From: Planctomycetota bacterium
GTDB lineage: Bacteria > Planctomycetota > UBA1135 > UBA2386
Reading direction: 5' to 3'
NCBI GenBank assembly: GCA_020425885.1
Contig: JAGQRA010000621.1
Span: forward strand, 1 to 29,759
DNA: 29,759 nt
A program made the position numbers and the translations under genes. Within the stretch, counting starts at the first letter, position 1. Every line of letters begins with the position of its first letter. A model generated the notes under the pieces. It was not told where the DNA came from. It saw only the letters and a list, made by a program, of their open reading frames with translations, and ran no database searches. Positions 7,677 through 16,021 of this stretch are shown here, piece after piece.

Positions 7677-8890
7677 CCGAGCTGCGCCTTGAAGCCGGCG
7701 TCGCGGAGCGATGTCAGGATGCGATCGACATGGGAAGAGCCGTGGGTCTCCATGACGACCACGAGTTCGGCGTGACGGCCCGCGACCTCGACGAACAGGC
7801 GCTCGTGCTCGATGTCGACGATGTCGGCGCCGGCGGCGCCGATCATCTCGGTGATCTGGGCCAGGGTGCCGGGCAGGTCGGGGATCTGGATGCGCAGGCG
7901 GGCCACCTTGCCATCGTGTTGCAGGCCGCGCAGCAGCACGGTCGACAGCAGCCGGCGATCGATGTTGCCGCCGCTGATCACGATGCCGACGTCGCGGTTC
8001 CTGAAGAGGTCGCGATTGCTCAGCACCGCCGCGAAGGCGGCGGCGCCGGCGCCTTCGGCGACGATCTTGCCGTGCGAGGCCAGCACCTGGATCGCGGTCT
8101 CGATGGCTGCCTCGTCGACGAGCAGGATGTCGTCGACGAGCGCCTGGATGATCGGCGCGGTGAGCTCGCCCGGCGACTTGACGGCGATGCCGTCGGCCAG
8201 CGTGTTGGTGCGCAACACCGGCATCGGCTCGTTGCGCACGCGGGCGAACATCGACGGACAGAGCGCGGTTTGGACGCCGATCACGCGGATGTCGGGGCGG
8301 TGACGGCGGGCCTCGATCGCCATGCCGCTGATCAGGCCGCCGCCGCCGATCGGCACGACCAGCGTGTCGAGATGCGGCGCGTCCTCGAACAGCTCGATCG
8401 CGGCGGTGCCCTGACCGGCGATGATGTCCTTGTCGTCGTAGGGGTGGATGAGTTCCAGTTCCCGTTCGTCCGCCAGCTGGCGCGCGGTCACGTAGGACTC
8501 GCTGACCGACTCACCGCGCAGCACGACGTTGGCGCCGTGGGCCTCGGTGCGTTCGACCTTGGCGAACGGCGTCGAGACCGGCATCACGATCGTCGCCGCC
8601 AGGCCGAGGCGGTTGGCGTGGTGGGCGACCCCCTGGGCGTGATTGCCGGCCGAGGCGGCGATCACGCCGGTCGGCGGGTTCGGCGATTGCGCCAGCCGCT
8701 GCAGCTTGAGGCACGCGCCGCGGTCCTTGAACGACCCCGTGAACTGCAGGTTCTCGAGCTTGAACGCGAGCCGCGCCGCGGCCATTTCGCCGAGGCGTGG
8801 GGCGACCAGGGTCGGCGTGCGCACGACGTGGCCGTGGATCGCGGCGGCGGCCGAGTGGATGTGCGCGGCGGTGACGGGGAGCGTGGTCAA
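7673..8890 (-). CDS. ilvA: Threonine ammonia-lyase (threonine dehydratase) with ACT domain
   Basis: A 405-residue PLP enzyme that deaminates L-threonine to 2-oxobutanoate, the first step towards isoleucine or a catabolic route. PLP Lys55 sits in TGSFKDRGA, and the phosphate loop is GGGGLISG (182-189). SAGNHAQG (80-87) is the substrate loop, and SGGNID lies near residue 315. The C-terminal region (about 325-405) is one ACT domain (RLRIQIPDLPGTLAQI). The length fits the short one-ACT type often labelled IlvA or TdcB-like, not the two-ACT E. coli IlvA. Asp replaces the common Ile in the usual SFKIRGA motif. It is the first gene of a minus-strand set and is divergent from the DUF1294 gene across 47 bp. 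Confidence 0.93.
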   Translation of the reverse strand: MTTLPVTAAHIHSAAAAIHGHVVRTPTLVAPRLGEMAAARLAFKLENLQFTGSFKDRGACLKLQRLAQSPNPPTGVIAASAGNHAQGVAHHANRLGLAATIVMPVSTPFAKVERTEAHGANVVLRGESVSESYVTARQLADERELELIHPYDDKDIIAGQGTAAIELFEDAPHLDTLVVPIGGGGLISGMAIEARRHRPDIRVIGVQTALCPSMFARVRNEPMPVLRTNTLADGIAVKSPGELTAPIIQALVDDILLVDEAAIETAIQVLASHGKIVAEGAGAAAFAAVLSNRDLFRNRDVGIVISGGNIDRRLLSTVLLRGLQHDGKVARLRIQIPDLPGTLAQITEMIGAAGADIVDIEHERLFVEVAGRHAELVVVMETHGSSHVDRILTSLRDAGFKAQLG

Positions 8891-8937
8891 GTGGCGCGGA
8901 GCTTAACGAGTTGCCGCTCGGTTCGGGAGCGAGCATC

Positions 8938-9216
8938 ATGTCACCGATGCAGCCGTTCGTGTGGGGTCTCGTCACGGCCCTCAATCTCGTGACCTTCGCC
9001 GTGTTCGGCTTCGACAAGGCGATGAGCCGGCGGCGCGGCGCGCGGCGGATCCCCGAACGGACCTTGCTCTGGTGCATGTTCCTCGGCGGCTTCGTCGGCG
9101 CCTGGATCGGCATGAGCACCTTCCGTCACAAGACCAGGAAGCACCCGTTCCGCGTCTGGGCCGCCGCGGCCTCGCTGGCGAGCCCGCTGTGGCTGCTGGT
9201 CTGGTGGACGTGGTGA
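8938..9216 (+). CDS. DUF1294 small membrane protein
   Basis: A 92-residue inner-membrane protein of the DUF1294 family. It has two to three hydrophobic segments (about 6-25, 42-60 and 72-90) around the family signature GFDKAMSRRRGARRIPE and a segment FLGGFVGAWIGM followed by FRHKTRKHPF. The basic loops probably face the cytoplasm. Members have no defined biochemical role. ATG 8938 is preferred over an in-frame TTG at 8911 because GGGAG lies about 8 nt before it and the family N-terminus fits. It is convergent with the isomerase gene. Confidence 0.85.
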   Translation: MSPMQPFVWGLVTALNLVTFAVFGFDKAMSRRRGARRIPERTLLWCMFLGGFVGAWIGMSTFRHKTRKHPFRVWAAAASLASPLWLLVWWTW

Positions 9217-9245
9217 GCGCGCGACGTGCGACTGCTACCAGAGAA

Positions 9246-9305
9246 ACGCCGCAGCGGCACCGGATGCCTGCGCTTCTCGGTCGACGCTGTGCCGCGTTGC
9301 GGCGT
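9246..9305. terminator. Hairpin between convergent genes
   Basis: ACGCCGCAGCGGCAC (9246-9260) pairs with GTGCCGCGTTGCGGCGT (9289-9305) with only a 2-nt bulge and a 28-nt loop. It sits between two convergent genes, so it may end transcription from both sides, but there is no T-run on either strand. Confidence 0.45.
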
Positions 9306-9313
9306 CCGGGGGC

Positions 9314-10498
9314 TCAGAGCCTGAGTTCGACCTTCGCCTTCTCGCGCGCGGAGAACATCAGGTTCTCCTGTCTCGACCGCTGCATCGCGCCCTTGATGGT
9401 CGGCATCGCATCGTCGGAGAACAGGATGAAGATGTGCTGGGTGAACTCGAGGCGCCGGATGATGTGCCAGCCGTAGCGACTCTCGACGACGTCGCTCATC
9501 TCACCGTCCTTCAGCGCCCACGCGGCGCGGCAGATCTCGGGTGGGAGCCGGTCATCGAAGCGGTGGATGCCGATGATCTTGCCGCCGTCCTGCCGCGTGC
9601 GCGAGTCCTCGGAGTACATGCGCGCGACCTCGGCGAAGTTGGAGCCGTCGGGCTCGAGACTGGCCTTGATCTGGGCGATGCGCGTCGAGGCCAGGCCACG
9701 GCCCTCGTCGCGCAGCAGGATGCCGGTGCCGGAGTCGCGGTGTTGGATGAGGATGTGCTCGATGGTGACGGCGCCGCCGAACGTGCGGGCGTTGCCGGTG
9801 TAGAACGCGTGCAGCTGGTCGCGCGAGTACTCGCCGGGTTCGAGGTAGTCGAGCCAACCCTGCACCTCCATCGCCAGTCCGCTCTGCAGCTGGAAGTTGG
9901 TCAGCAGCCGGTTCACCTGCTTCTGGCTCAGCTCGGCCGGGTGGCCGCTGTTGGCCCGGCCTTCGACGTAGCGGGCGAGGTGGGCCTCGAAGTCCGTCTT
10001 CAGCCTGGCGCTGATCGCGGCATCGAGCTTCTCCTGGTCGATGTCACGGTCGGCGTTGGCGAGTTCGAGCGCCTTGATGTCGGCGAAGTGACGGACCCAA
10101 GGCGCGATCAGGTCGGAACGCAGGTAACGCTGGAAGCCGGGCTGGGTCTCGAGCAGTTCGGCGAAGCGGGGGTAGTGCCGCTCTTCGATGTAGGCGACCA
10201 GGTCGCCGAGCGAGTACGGCCGATCACCGACGACGGCGACCGTGGTCTCGCGGTCGGCCGGGTAGCGGAGCAGGATGAAGTGCGGCTCCTGTGGCGCGGC
10301 CAAGGTCGGCTGCTTGGGCGCCGGTGTCTCCTGTGATTCCGGGGCCTGCGACCCGGGTGCGTTCGCTTCGGGCTGCTGCACCTGCGGTTGCGGCTCTTGG
10401 CCTCGGGCCGTCGCGGCCGCAGCGACCGTGGGCACGAGCAGGAAGGTGATGAAGCCGGTGTGGATCAGGCGCATCGCTGGCATCGTGTGGTTCAGCAT
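9314..10498 (-). CDS. Periplasmic parvulin-type peptidyl-prolyl isomerase
   Basis: A 394-residue exported foldase of the SurA/PpiC kind, which catalyses cis-trans isomerisation of prolyl bonds or acts as a chaperone in envelope protein folding. It has a signal peptide (about 9-33, ending near ATARGQ) and a Pro/Gln/Glu-rich linker (35-72). A helical SurA_N-like region spans about 85-235. One parvulin domain (about 243-352) carries ITIEH-like TIEHIL, FAEVARMYSEDS, a GG(K)I turn and RYGWHIIRR. A roughly 40-residue tail follows. ATG 10498 has AGAGG 6 nt upstream, and in-frame ATGs at 10483 and 10474 are alternatives that keep the signal peptide. Client proteins cannot be told from sequence. It is divergent from the galactokinase gene across 76 bp. 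Confidence 0.85.
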   Translation of the reverse strand: MLNHTMPAMRLIHTGFITFLLVPTVAAAATARGQEPQPQVQQPEANAPGSQAPESQETPAPKQPTLAAPQEPHFILLRYPADRETTVAVVGDRPYSLGDLVAYIEERHYPRFAELLETQPGFQRYLRSDLIAPWVRHFADIKALELANADRDIDQEKLDAAISARLKTDFEAHLARYVEGRANSGHPAELSQKQVNRLLTNFQLQSGLAMEVQGWLDYLEPGEYSRDQLHAFYTGNARTFGGAVTIEHILIQHRDSGTGILLRDEGRGLASTRIAQIKASLEPDGSNFAEVARMYSEDSRTRQDGGKIIGIHRFDDRLPPEICRAAWALKDGEMSDVVESRYGWHIIRRLEFTQHIFILFSDDAMPTIKGAMQRSRQENLMFSAREKAKVELRL

Positions 10499-10534
10499 GG
10501 GCTGCCTCTAGCATCGCCGCAATGCAGCGTAACC

Positions 10535-10563
10535 TTGAACCGGCACAACGCCCTGAGTTCGAT
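10535..10563 (+). promoter_or_regulatory. Possible promoter of the galactokinase-like gene
   Basis: TTGAAC (10535-10540), a 17-bp spacer and TTCGAT (10558-10563) lie 11 nt before the ATG at 10575. The -35 match is fair and the -10 weak. Confidence 0.4.
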
Positions 10564-10574
10564 GGCGGGACATC

Positions 10575-11765
10575 ATGACCACGCCGCAATCCCGCGCCCG
10601 ACTGCTCGATGCCATCGATCGGCGCTTCGGTGAGGAGTTCGGGGACGGCGGTCAGCGCTGGTTCTTCGCCCCCGGGCGCATCAACCTGCTCGGCGCCCAC
10701 CTCGACTACAGCGGCGGCGACGTGTTGCCGATGGCGATCGACCGCGGCATCTACGCCGCGGCCCGGCTCCGGTCCGATGGGCGGTTGCGCTTCGTCAGCC
10801 TCGATCAGGAGTTGCGGCTCGAGGTCGCGGCGGCCGACATCGGGCCGCACACGGTCCCGGGCTACGGCTGGGCCGGCTACCCGCTGGGCGTCTGGCAGGG
10901 CTTCCGCCAGAAGACCGGTCACGGGGCCGGCCTGGAGATCGTGGTCGGCGGCGATCTCGCCATGGCGTCGGGGTTGTCGTCGTCGGCGGCGATCGAGGTC
11001 GTGACCGGCATCGCGCTCGATGCGCTCTACGAGACCGGCCTGTCGCGGCAGGAGATCGCCATGATCGCGCACGGCGCCGAGACCGGCTTCGTCGGTCTCC
11101 GCTGCGGCATCATGGACCAGTTCGCGTCGGCCCTGGCGCGACCGGGTCACGTGCTGCTGCTGCATTGCGGCGGGCCCAGCTTCGAGCACGTGCCGTTCGA
11201 TGCCGCGGCCTGCGAGCTGCTCGTGCTGGACACCAGGAAGACGCGCGAGCTGTCGCTGACGGTCTTCAATCAGCGCGTCGCCGAGTGCGCGATGGCGCAC
11301 GAGGTGCTGCGCGCGCACGTTCGCGACCTGCCGCATCTGGCCTACTACTCGGCCGAGGACCTCACCCGCGGCGAGCCCGCGCTCAGCGACCTGCTGTATC
11401 GCCGGGCCCGGCACGTGATCGGCGAGATGGTGCGGATGCGGGAAGGTGTCGCCGCGCTGCGTCGCCACGACTACGCCGGGCTCGGCCGCCAGCTCGATGC
11501 CAGTCACGAATCGGTGCGGGTCGACTACGCCGTCAGCTGCGACGAACTCGACGTCATCACCGATGCGGCGCGCTCGCATCCGGCGACGTTCGGCGCCCGC
11601 CTGACCGGCGCCGGCTTCGGCGGTTGCGCCGTCGCGCTGGTGCGACCGGGCGAGTCCGAGGCCGTCGCCGCGATCGTCGCCGAGCGCTTCACGGCTCGGT
11701 TCGGCATCGCCCCGGGTTTCGACCTGCTGCGCATCGGCACCGGCCCGGGCGAGATCCGCGGCTAA
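10575..11765 (+). CDS. galK: Galactokinase-like GHMP sugar kinase
   Basis: A 396-residue cytoplasmic kinase predicted to phosphorylate galactose or a related sugar at C1 with ATP (Leloir pathway). All three GHMP motifs are present. Motif 1, GRINLLGAHLDYSGG (34-48), contacts the sugar. Motif 2, GLSSSAA (133-139), is the phosphate loop. Motif 3 is LTGAGFGGCA near residue 350. The catalytic-base Asp is likely Asp181 in GIMDQFAS. One oddity is that the usual GEHTDY sequence reads GAHLDY, so the Glu that contacts the sugar in galactokinases is Ala41. This could mean altered sugar preference, so the galK label is tentative. A sugar-type dehydrogenase gene follows 89 bp later on the same strand. Confidence 0.85.
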   Translation: MTTPQSRARLLDAIDRRFGEEFGDGGQRWFFAPGRINLLGAHLDYSGGDVLPMAIDRGIYAAARLRSDGRLRFVSLDQELRLEVAAADIGPHTVPGYGWAGYPLGVWQGFRQKTGHGAGLEIVVGGDLAMASGLSSSAAIEVVTGIALDALYETGLSRQEIAMIAHGAETGFVGLRCGIMDQFASALARPGHVLLLHCGGPSFEHVPFDAAACELLVLDTRKTRELSLTVFNQRVAECAMAHEVLRAHVRDLPHLAYYSAEDLTRGEPALSDLLYRRARHVIGEMVRMREGVAALRRHDYAGLGRQLDASHESVRVDYAVSCDELDVITDAARSHPATFGARLTGAGFGGCAVALVRPGESEAVAAIVAERFTARFGIAPGFDLLRIGTGPGEIRG

Positions 11766-11837
11766 CCGCGACGGCGCTGGGCAGCGGCGCACGGTCGATC
11801 ACTGCCAGGAAGCGTGCCGACGGCGATGGCCGGCGGG

Positions 11838-11843
11838 TAGAGT
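11838..11843 (+). promoter_or_regulatory. Possible -10 element of the dehydrogenase gene
   Basis: TAGAGT ends 11 nt before the ATG at 11855, and no Shine-Dalgarno sequence lies between. A -35 match is poor. The gene may instead be read from the upstream kinase gene. Confidence 0.3.
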
Positions 11844-11854
11844 GGCGCCTCGCA

Positions 11855-12823
11855 ATGCGTGGGCTCTACATCGAACGTGGCAATCTCGTCGTGCGCGATG
11901 ATCTGCCCGAGCCGGTGGCGCGGCCGGGCTGGACACGGGTGCAGGTCCATCGCGCCGGCATCTGCGCCACCGATCAGGCGTTGGCGCGCGGCTACATGGA
12001 CTTCGAAGGGGTGCCCGGTCACGAGTTCGTCGGCGTCGCGATCGACGGCCCAATGCAGGGCACGCGCGTCGTCGGCGAGATCAATGCCGGTTGTGGCGAG
12101 TGCCACGCGTGCCTCGAGGGTGACAGCCGGCACTGCGAGGCGCGGACCGTCCTCGGCATCGCCGGCCTGCAGGGCGCGTTCGCCGAACGGCTGACGTTGC
12201 CGACCCACAACCTGCTCGCCATTCCCGCCGGCGTCGATGACGACGCGGCGACCTTCACCGAACCGATGGCGGCGGCGCTGCACATCGCCGACGACGTCGA
12301 CCTGGCCAGCCATCGCCGCGTGCTGGTCGCCGGCGACGGCAAGCTCGGCCTGCTCTGCGCGGCGGCGCTGACGCTGCGCGGCTCTGATGTGACGGTCGTC
12401 GGCCGCCATCCGGAACGGGCCGCGCTGCTCGGGCTGCCGCTGCGGTTCGTGACCGGCTGGCTCGAGCACGATCCCGAGGACTTCGACCCGGTGGCGCCGT
12501 TCGACCTCGCGGTCGAGGCGACCGGCAACGCCGACGTGTTGCCGCGGCTGCTGCCGTTGGTCCGGGCCCGCGGCACGGTCGTGCTCAAGACGACCACCGA
12601 ACGACCGACCGCGATCGAGCTCAGCGCCTTGGTCGTCGGCGAGCAACGCATCGTCGGCTCGCGCTGCGGCCGGTTCGCGCCGGCGCTCGAACTCCTGGTC
12701 GAGCACGACTTCGATGTGCGGCCGTTGATCAGCGCGCGCTACGGACTCGACGATGGCATCGCGGCGTTCGAGCACGCGGGCCGCGCCGGCGTCCTCAAGG
12801 TGCTGCTGGACATCACGCCGTGA
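11855..12823 (+). CDS. Zinc-type alcohol/polyol dehydrogenase (MDR family)
   Basis: A 322-residue cytoplasmic medium-chain dehydrogenase, likely oxidising a sugar, polyol or other alcohol with NAD(P). The catalytic zinc ligands are Cys37 (GICATD) and His56-Glu57 (GHEFVG). The structural zinc site is complete, with Cys80, Cys83, Cys86 and Cys94 in the usual spacing. The nucleotide-binding loop is GDGKLG (160-165). Immediately before the second half is TFTEPMAAALH, a motif shared with sorbitol/threonine-dehydrogenase-like enzymes. The protein is about 20-30 residues shorter than most relatives. ATG 11855 was chosen because the conserved N-terminus begins there, although the frame is open from much further upstream inside the kinase gene. 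Substrate cannot be assigned. Confidence 0.87.
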   Translation: MRGLYIERGNLVVRDDLPEPVARPGWTRVQVHRAGICATDQALARGYMDFEGVPGHEFVGVAIDGPMQGTRVVGEINAGCGECHACLEGDSRHCEARTVLGIAGLQGAFAERLTLPTHNLLAIPAGVDDDAATFTEPMAAALHIADDVDLASHRRVLVAGDGKLGLLCAAALTLRGSDVTVVGRHPERAALLGLPLRFVTGWLEHDPEDFDPVAPFDLAVEATGNADVLPRLLPLVRARGTVVLKTTTERPTAIELSALVVGEQRIVGSRCGRFAPALELLVEHDFDVRPLISARYGLDDGIAAFEHAGRAGVLKVLLDITP

Positions 12824-12867
12824 ACGGCGCGTCGGCCACGAGCCGCGGCCTGAGGCTGCGGCGCGCG

Positions 12868-12895
12868 TTGCGGGCCGTGCTGGTCCCGCTATGCT
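12868..12895 (+). promoter_or_regulatory. Possible promoter for the two membrane-protein genes
   Basis: TTGCGG (12868-12873), a 16-bp spacer and TATGCT (12890-12895). An in-frame ATG at 12891 lies inside the -10 element, so if this promoter is real the downstream gene must start at ATG 12927. Confidence 0.4.
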
Positions 12896-12926
12896 GCCCG
12901 ACCCCGAGGACCTCGCCTCGCTTCGC

Positions 12927-13502
12927 ATGATCCGTTCGTCCTACTACGCGCTCCTGGCCATCGTGCTCGGCCAGGCCGCGTTCGGTCTCTGGGGACTCGG
13001 GCGCGCGCGATGGAATGCCGAAGGTCCCGGGATCGTGACCTGCCTCACCGCCTCGGGCGAGGATCGGATCCGGCGGGCCTTCGGTGACGACGCCGCGATT
13101 CTCGATCTGATCGCCGCCCACGTTCCCGACGACGGGCTGGTGTTCGTCGACTGGCCGGTGACCTTCCAGGCCGCGCGCGATGCCAGCGATGTCGGGGTCG
13201 AAGCCGGGCCGGTGATCCGGTGGCTGGCGACGATCGAACGCGTCCGCGTGCTGACCTACCCGGTGCCGACGATCTTCCGGATGATGCCGAACGCGTTCGT
13301 GGCGGCCGAGAACGTGGCCAAGCAGGCGCCTTCGGTGTGGGTGCTGTCGCCGGGCGCGGACCATGTCGCCGGCATCGCGCCGATCCTGCCGGCCGCGATC
13401 GCGCAGCTGCCGGCCTCTTTCGGCAGCCCTGAGGGCCGCGCCGGCTGGTCGAATGCGGCGAGCAACTCACGGGTTCAGCTGTGGAACTACCAGCCGGATT
13501 GA
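12927..13502 (+). CDS. Hypothetical single-helix membrane-anchored protein
   Basis: A 191-residue protein with one N-terminal transmembrane helix or uncleaved signal (about residues 5-24, YYALLAIVLGQAAFGLWGLG) and a mostly extracytoplasmic domain. I do not recognise the family. The body contains DGLVFVDWPVTFQAARD and ends WNYQPD. Its stop overlaps the GTG start of the next gene by 22 bp, so the two are almost certainly made together. It may be an accessory subunit or a soluble domain for the polytopic membrane protein that follows. An alternative start is ATG 12891, 12 codons upstream. Confidence 0.65.
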   Translation: MIRSSYYALLAIVLGQAAFGLWGLGRARWNAEGPGIVTCLTASGEDRIRRAFGDDAAILDLIAAHVPDDGLVFVDWPVTFQAARDASDVGVEAGPVIRWLATIERVRVLTYPVPTIFRMMPNAFVAAENVAKQAPSVWVLSPGADHVAGIAPILPAAIAQLPASFGSPEGRAGWSNAASNSRVQLWNYQPD

Positions 13503-14935
13503 TCGATCAGCTCAGGGTGCTGGCGGTGGCCGTGGTGCCGCCACTGGTGCTCGGCGCCGGCGTGCTGCGCGCCATCGGCTTCGACCTCGCGCTCGGCAGG
13601 CGGGCGTTCGCCGCCTACGCGTACCTGATCGGCCAGCTCGTGCTGGCACCGTTCACCTTGCTGTGGCTGGCCACGGGCAAGGTCGTGCCCGGCCTGTCGC
13701 TGCCGGTGGCGGCGATCGTCATTGGCGCGGTCGCGTGGCTGCGTCATCGCAAGGCCCGCGAGCGCGAGCGTGCACGGCCGGTCGACTGGCCGATGGCGAT
13801 CACGGCGATGCTGTGCTGCGCCTGGCTGATCGACGGGTTCCTGGCGGTCAACATGGCGCCGATCACGAACGGTGACGAGGGTCTGATCTGGAACGCGAAG
13901 GCCCGCGTGCTCGGCTACGCGCCGGACTTCGGTATCGCCATGGGGCTGTCGTACCATGTCGGCCACGCCGCCTACCCGTTGCTGAATCCGCTGGTGCAGG
14001 TGCTGGCCGATATCGGGCACTCGGGGATGCAGGCCTACGAGAGTCGGATCCCGATCCAGGGCTTCGCGATCGCGCTGATCCTGCTGTTGTCGGCGGCGCT
14101 GAGCCGGTTGCCGCGGCTGCTCGGCATCGGGTTGTGCGTTGCGTTCCTCGGCTGTGGTGTCTTCGTCGGGCATGCGCCGTGGGCCTGTGCCGACGTGCTC
14201 GAGGGGCTGGCCCTGCTCGGCGCCGCGATCGCCTACCTGCGCTTCGAGGAGAGCGGGCAGGTGAAGTTCTGGCGCCTCATGTGCCTGTCTCTGGCGGCGG
14301 TGGTCGCGGCCAAGAACGAAGGGCTCATGCTGGTCCTCGTGTTCGCGCTGGCGCACTGCCTGCGCGTTCTCGCCGGCCGGCTGCGACGTCCGGCCACGAC
14401 CGCGCCGTCCCACACACCCGGCGGTCGTCGCGGGCTGAACTGGCTCTGGCTCGCGGTCCCGCTCGCCGCGCTCGCCGGTGGCCAGTGGTTCAACAGCCAC
14501 TACGGCCTCGTCACCGACCTCGTCGACCCGGCGAAGGGCAACGGCATGGGCCTGGTCGAGCGTTCGCTGCGCAACCTGCCCGAACGCGGCGCGACCGTGG
14601 TCGGGCACTACGCGCGATCGCTGGCCAGCAGCGACAGTCGCTGGTTGGTGCTGATGGCGTTGGTCGTCGGCACCGTGCACGTCGTGCGCTGGCCGCGGCA
14701 CGCCATGGCGACGGTGCAGCTGACGCTTGTCGGTGCCCTGCTCGGCTACGTGCTCGTGTTCGTCGGCACGCCGAACCCGCTGCTCTGGCATCTCGAGACC
14801 GCTGTCGACCGCACGCTGCTACAGATCACGCCGATCGCGGTGTTGGTGCTCGGGTATGCCGCCGCTGGCATGCGCCCGCACGAGCGCCACGATTCGATCG
14901 AAGGCCGTGGCGGGGTAGTCGCCGGCGAACGGTAG
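13481..14935 (+). CDS. Polytopic membrane protein, GT-C glycosyltransferase-like
   Basis: A 484-residue integral membrane protein with about ten hydrophobic helices from residue 12 to 465. A conserved-looking extracytoplasmic loop NGDEGLIWNAKARVL, followed by an AYPLLNPLVQ motif, resembles the first luminal loop (acidic DE, W-x-x-KA, YP-L-L-P) of GT-C lipid-phosphosugar glycosyltransferases. On that basis it may move a sugar from a polyprenyl carrier to an envelope acceptor. This is a weak assignment. The GTG start at 13481 lies inside the preceding gene, and TTG 13499 is an alternative. The 3' end overlaps the aminotransferase gene on the other strand by 117 bp. The likely-conserved helical part ends about 20 residues before the stop. 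Confidence 0.72.
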   Translation: MELPAGLIDQLRVLAVAVVPPLVLGAGVLRAIGFDLALGRRAFAAYAYLIGQLVLAPFTLLWLATGKVVPGLSLPVAAIVIGAVAWLRHRKARERERARPVDWPMAITAMLCCAWLIDGFLAVNMAPITNGDEGLIWNAKARVLGYAPDFGIAMGLSYHVGHAAYPLLNPLVQVLADIGHSGMQAYESRIPIQGFAIALILLLSAALSRLPRLLGIGLCVAFLGCGVFVGHAPWACADVLEGLALLGAAIAYLRFEESGQVKFWRLMCLSLAAVVAAKNEGLMLVLVFALAHCLRVLAGRLRRPATTAPSHTPGGRRGLNWLWLAVPLAALAGGQWFNSHYGLVTDLVDPAKGNGMGLVERSLRNLPERGATVVGHYARSLASSDSRWLVLMALVVGTVHVVRWPRHAMATVQLTLVGALLGYVLVFVGTPNPLLWHLETAVDRTLLQITPIAVLVLGYAAAGMRPHERHDSIEGRGGVVAGER

Positions 14936-16015
14936 GTAGACGATCCGCGCGAAGGCCGCCTCGAGGCGCGGCAGCGCATCGGCGATCGGGGCGAGCGTGG
15001 CGTTCTGCGTCGCGTCGAAGCCGTGGGCGCGCAACGCGGTCACGACTTCGGCCGGGTTGTCGCAGAGGATCGGGAACACCCAGTAGTGATGCGGTGCGCC
15101 CTGACGCGCGGGGACGATGACGCGGTCGCGGAGTCGGTCCGCCAGCGCGCACCCGATGGCGGCGCGAGATGCCATGTCCGTCACCGCGCAGAGGCGACGG
15201 GCGAGCAGCCGCAGCAGTGGCCGGCTCGGCCGTTCGCGGATGGCGTGCATCAGCTCGCGGCCGGCGAAGCTGCGCGCGGATCGGGCCAGGTCATCGAGGT
15301 CACGGCCGTGGCGTTCGAGATGTCGGGAGACGAGCCGCAGCATCCGCGGGCCGGTGATCGAGACCAGCATGAAGTACCTGGCGAGGCGCCGGCGGAAGGC
15401 GCCGGCGGAGGCGATGGGCTGCGCGGCCAGCAGCGTGCGCATGCGGGCCGCGAGCTCGGCATCGCGGACGGTGGATACGCCGCCGCCGAGCGCGGTCGCG
15501 GTCTTGATCGGACCGAAGCTGAACATCGACATCGTCGCGCCTTCGTGGCCGCGGTAGCGGCCGTCGAAGGCCTGGGCCGCGTCCTCGACCAGGTCGATGC
15601 CGTGCCGGTGCGCGAGTCGGGCGATGTCGGTCAGGTCGATCCGACTGCCGAACAGGTGGGCGAAGACGATGGCCCGGGTGCGGGCGTTGATCGCGGCGGC
15701 GAAGTCGGCGGTGGCCGGGGTCAGGCCGGCGAGTTCGAAGTCGACGGCGCGAACGCGGAGACCGTGATGCCGCGCGATGCTCGCCATGTCCGGCACGTTC
15801 GCACCCGACATCACGATCTCGGCCCCCTCGGGCCATGCCCGCGCGGTGAGGTAGAGGTCCCACGCGCTGCGCACGGACAGGGTCACGAGCGCGTGGTCGG
15901 CGCCCCAGGCGGTGTGGATGCGACGTTCGTAGGCGTCGCGCGAGCCGGGCACCGGCGAGAGCAGCTCGCGCAGGATCGTGGCACGTCCGATGTCGATTCG
16001 CTTGCGCGCCAGCAT
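14819..16015 (-). CDS. DegT/DnrJ/EryC1/StrS-family aminotransferase
   Basis: A 398-residue PLP-dependent sugar aminotransferase-like protein, of a family that usually aminates keto groups of nucleotide sugars for surface glycans. PLP Lys171 is in FSFGPIKTATALGGG, preceded by the conserved VEDAAQAFDG (143-152). Family end residues YLPFAGDYP and FDRIVALVRAH are visible near 360-385. A central insert-like Arg-rich stretch (205-290) is more divergent than usual, so the substrate is unclear. The last 14 or so residues go beyond the family core and lie in the tail-to-tail overlap with the membrane-protein gene. The ATG is 37 bp from the 3' end of the tRNA-Arg gene on the same strand, so it may be read from the tRNA promoter. 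Confidence 0.85.
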   Translation of the reverse strand: MLARKRIDIGRATILRELLSPVPGSRDAYERRIHTAWGADHALVTLSVRSAWDLYLTARAWPEGAEIVMSGANVPDMASIARHHGLRVRAVDFELAGLTPATADFAAAINARTRAIVFAHLFGSRIDLTDIARLAHRHGIDLVEDAAQAFDGRYRGHEGATMSMFSFGPIKTATALGGGVSTVRDAELAARMRTLLAAQPIASAGAFRRRLARYFMLVSITGPRMLRLVSRHLERHGRDLDDLARSARSFAGRELMHAIRERPSRPLLRLLARRLCAVTDMASRAAIGCALADRLRDRVIVPARQGAPHHYWVFPILCDNPAEVVTALRAHGFDATQNATLAPIADALPRLEAAFARIVYLPFAGDYPATAFDRIVALVRAHASGGIPEHQHRDRRDL

Positions 16016-16021
16016 GCCGCC

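Noticed and set aside
11165..11854. Upstream extension of the dehydrogenase frame into the kinase gene
   Set aside because: The extra residues are an Arg/Ala-rich shadow of the kinase; the conserved dehydrogenase N-terminus begins at 11855.
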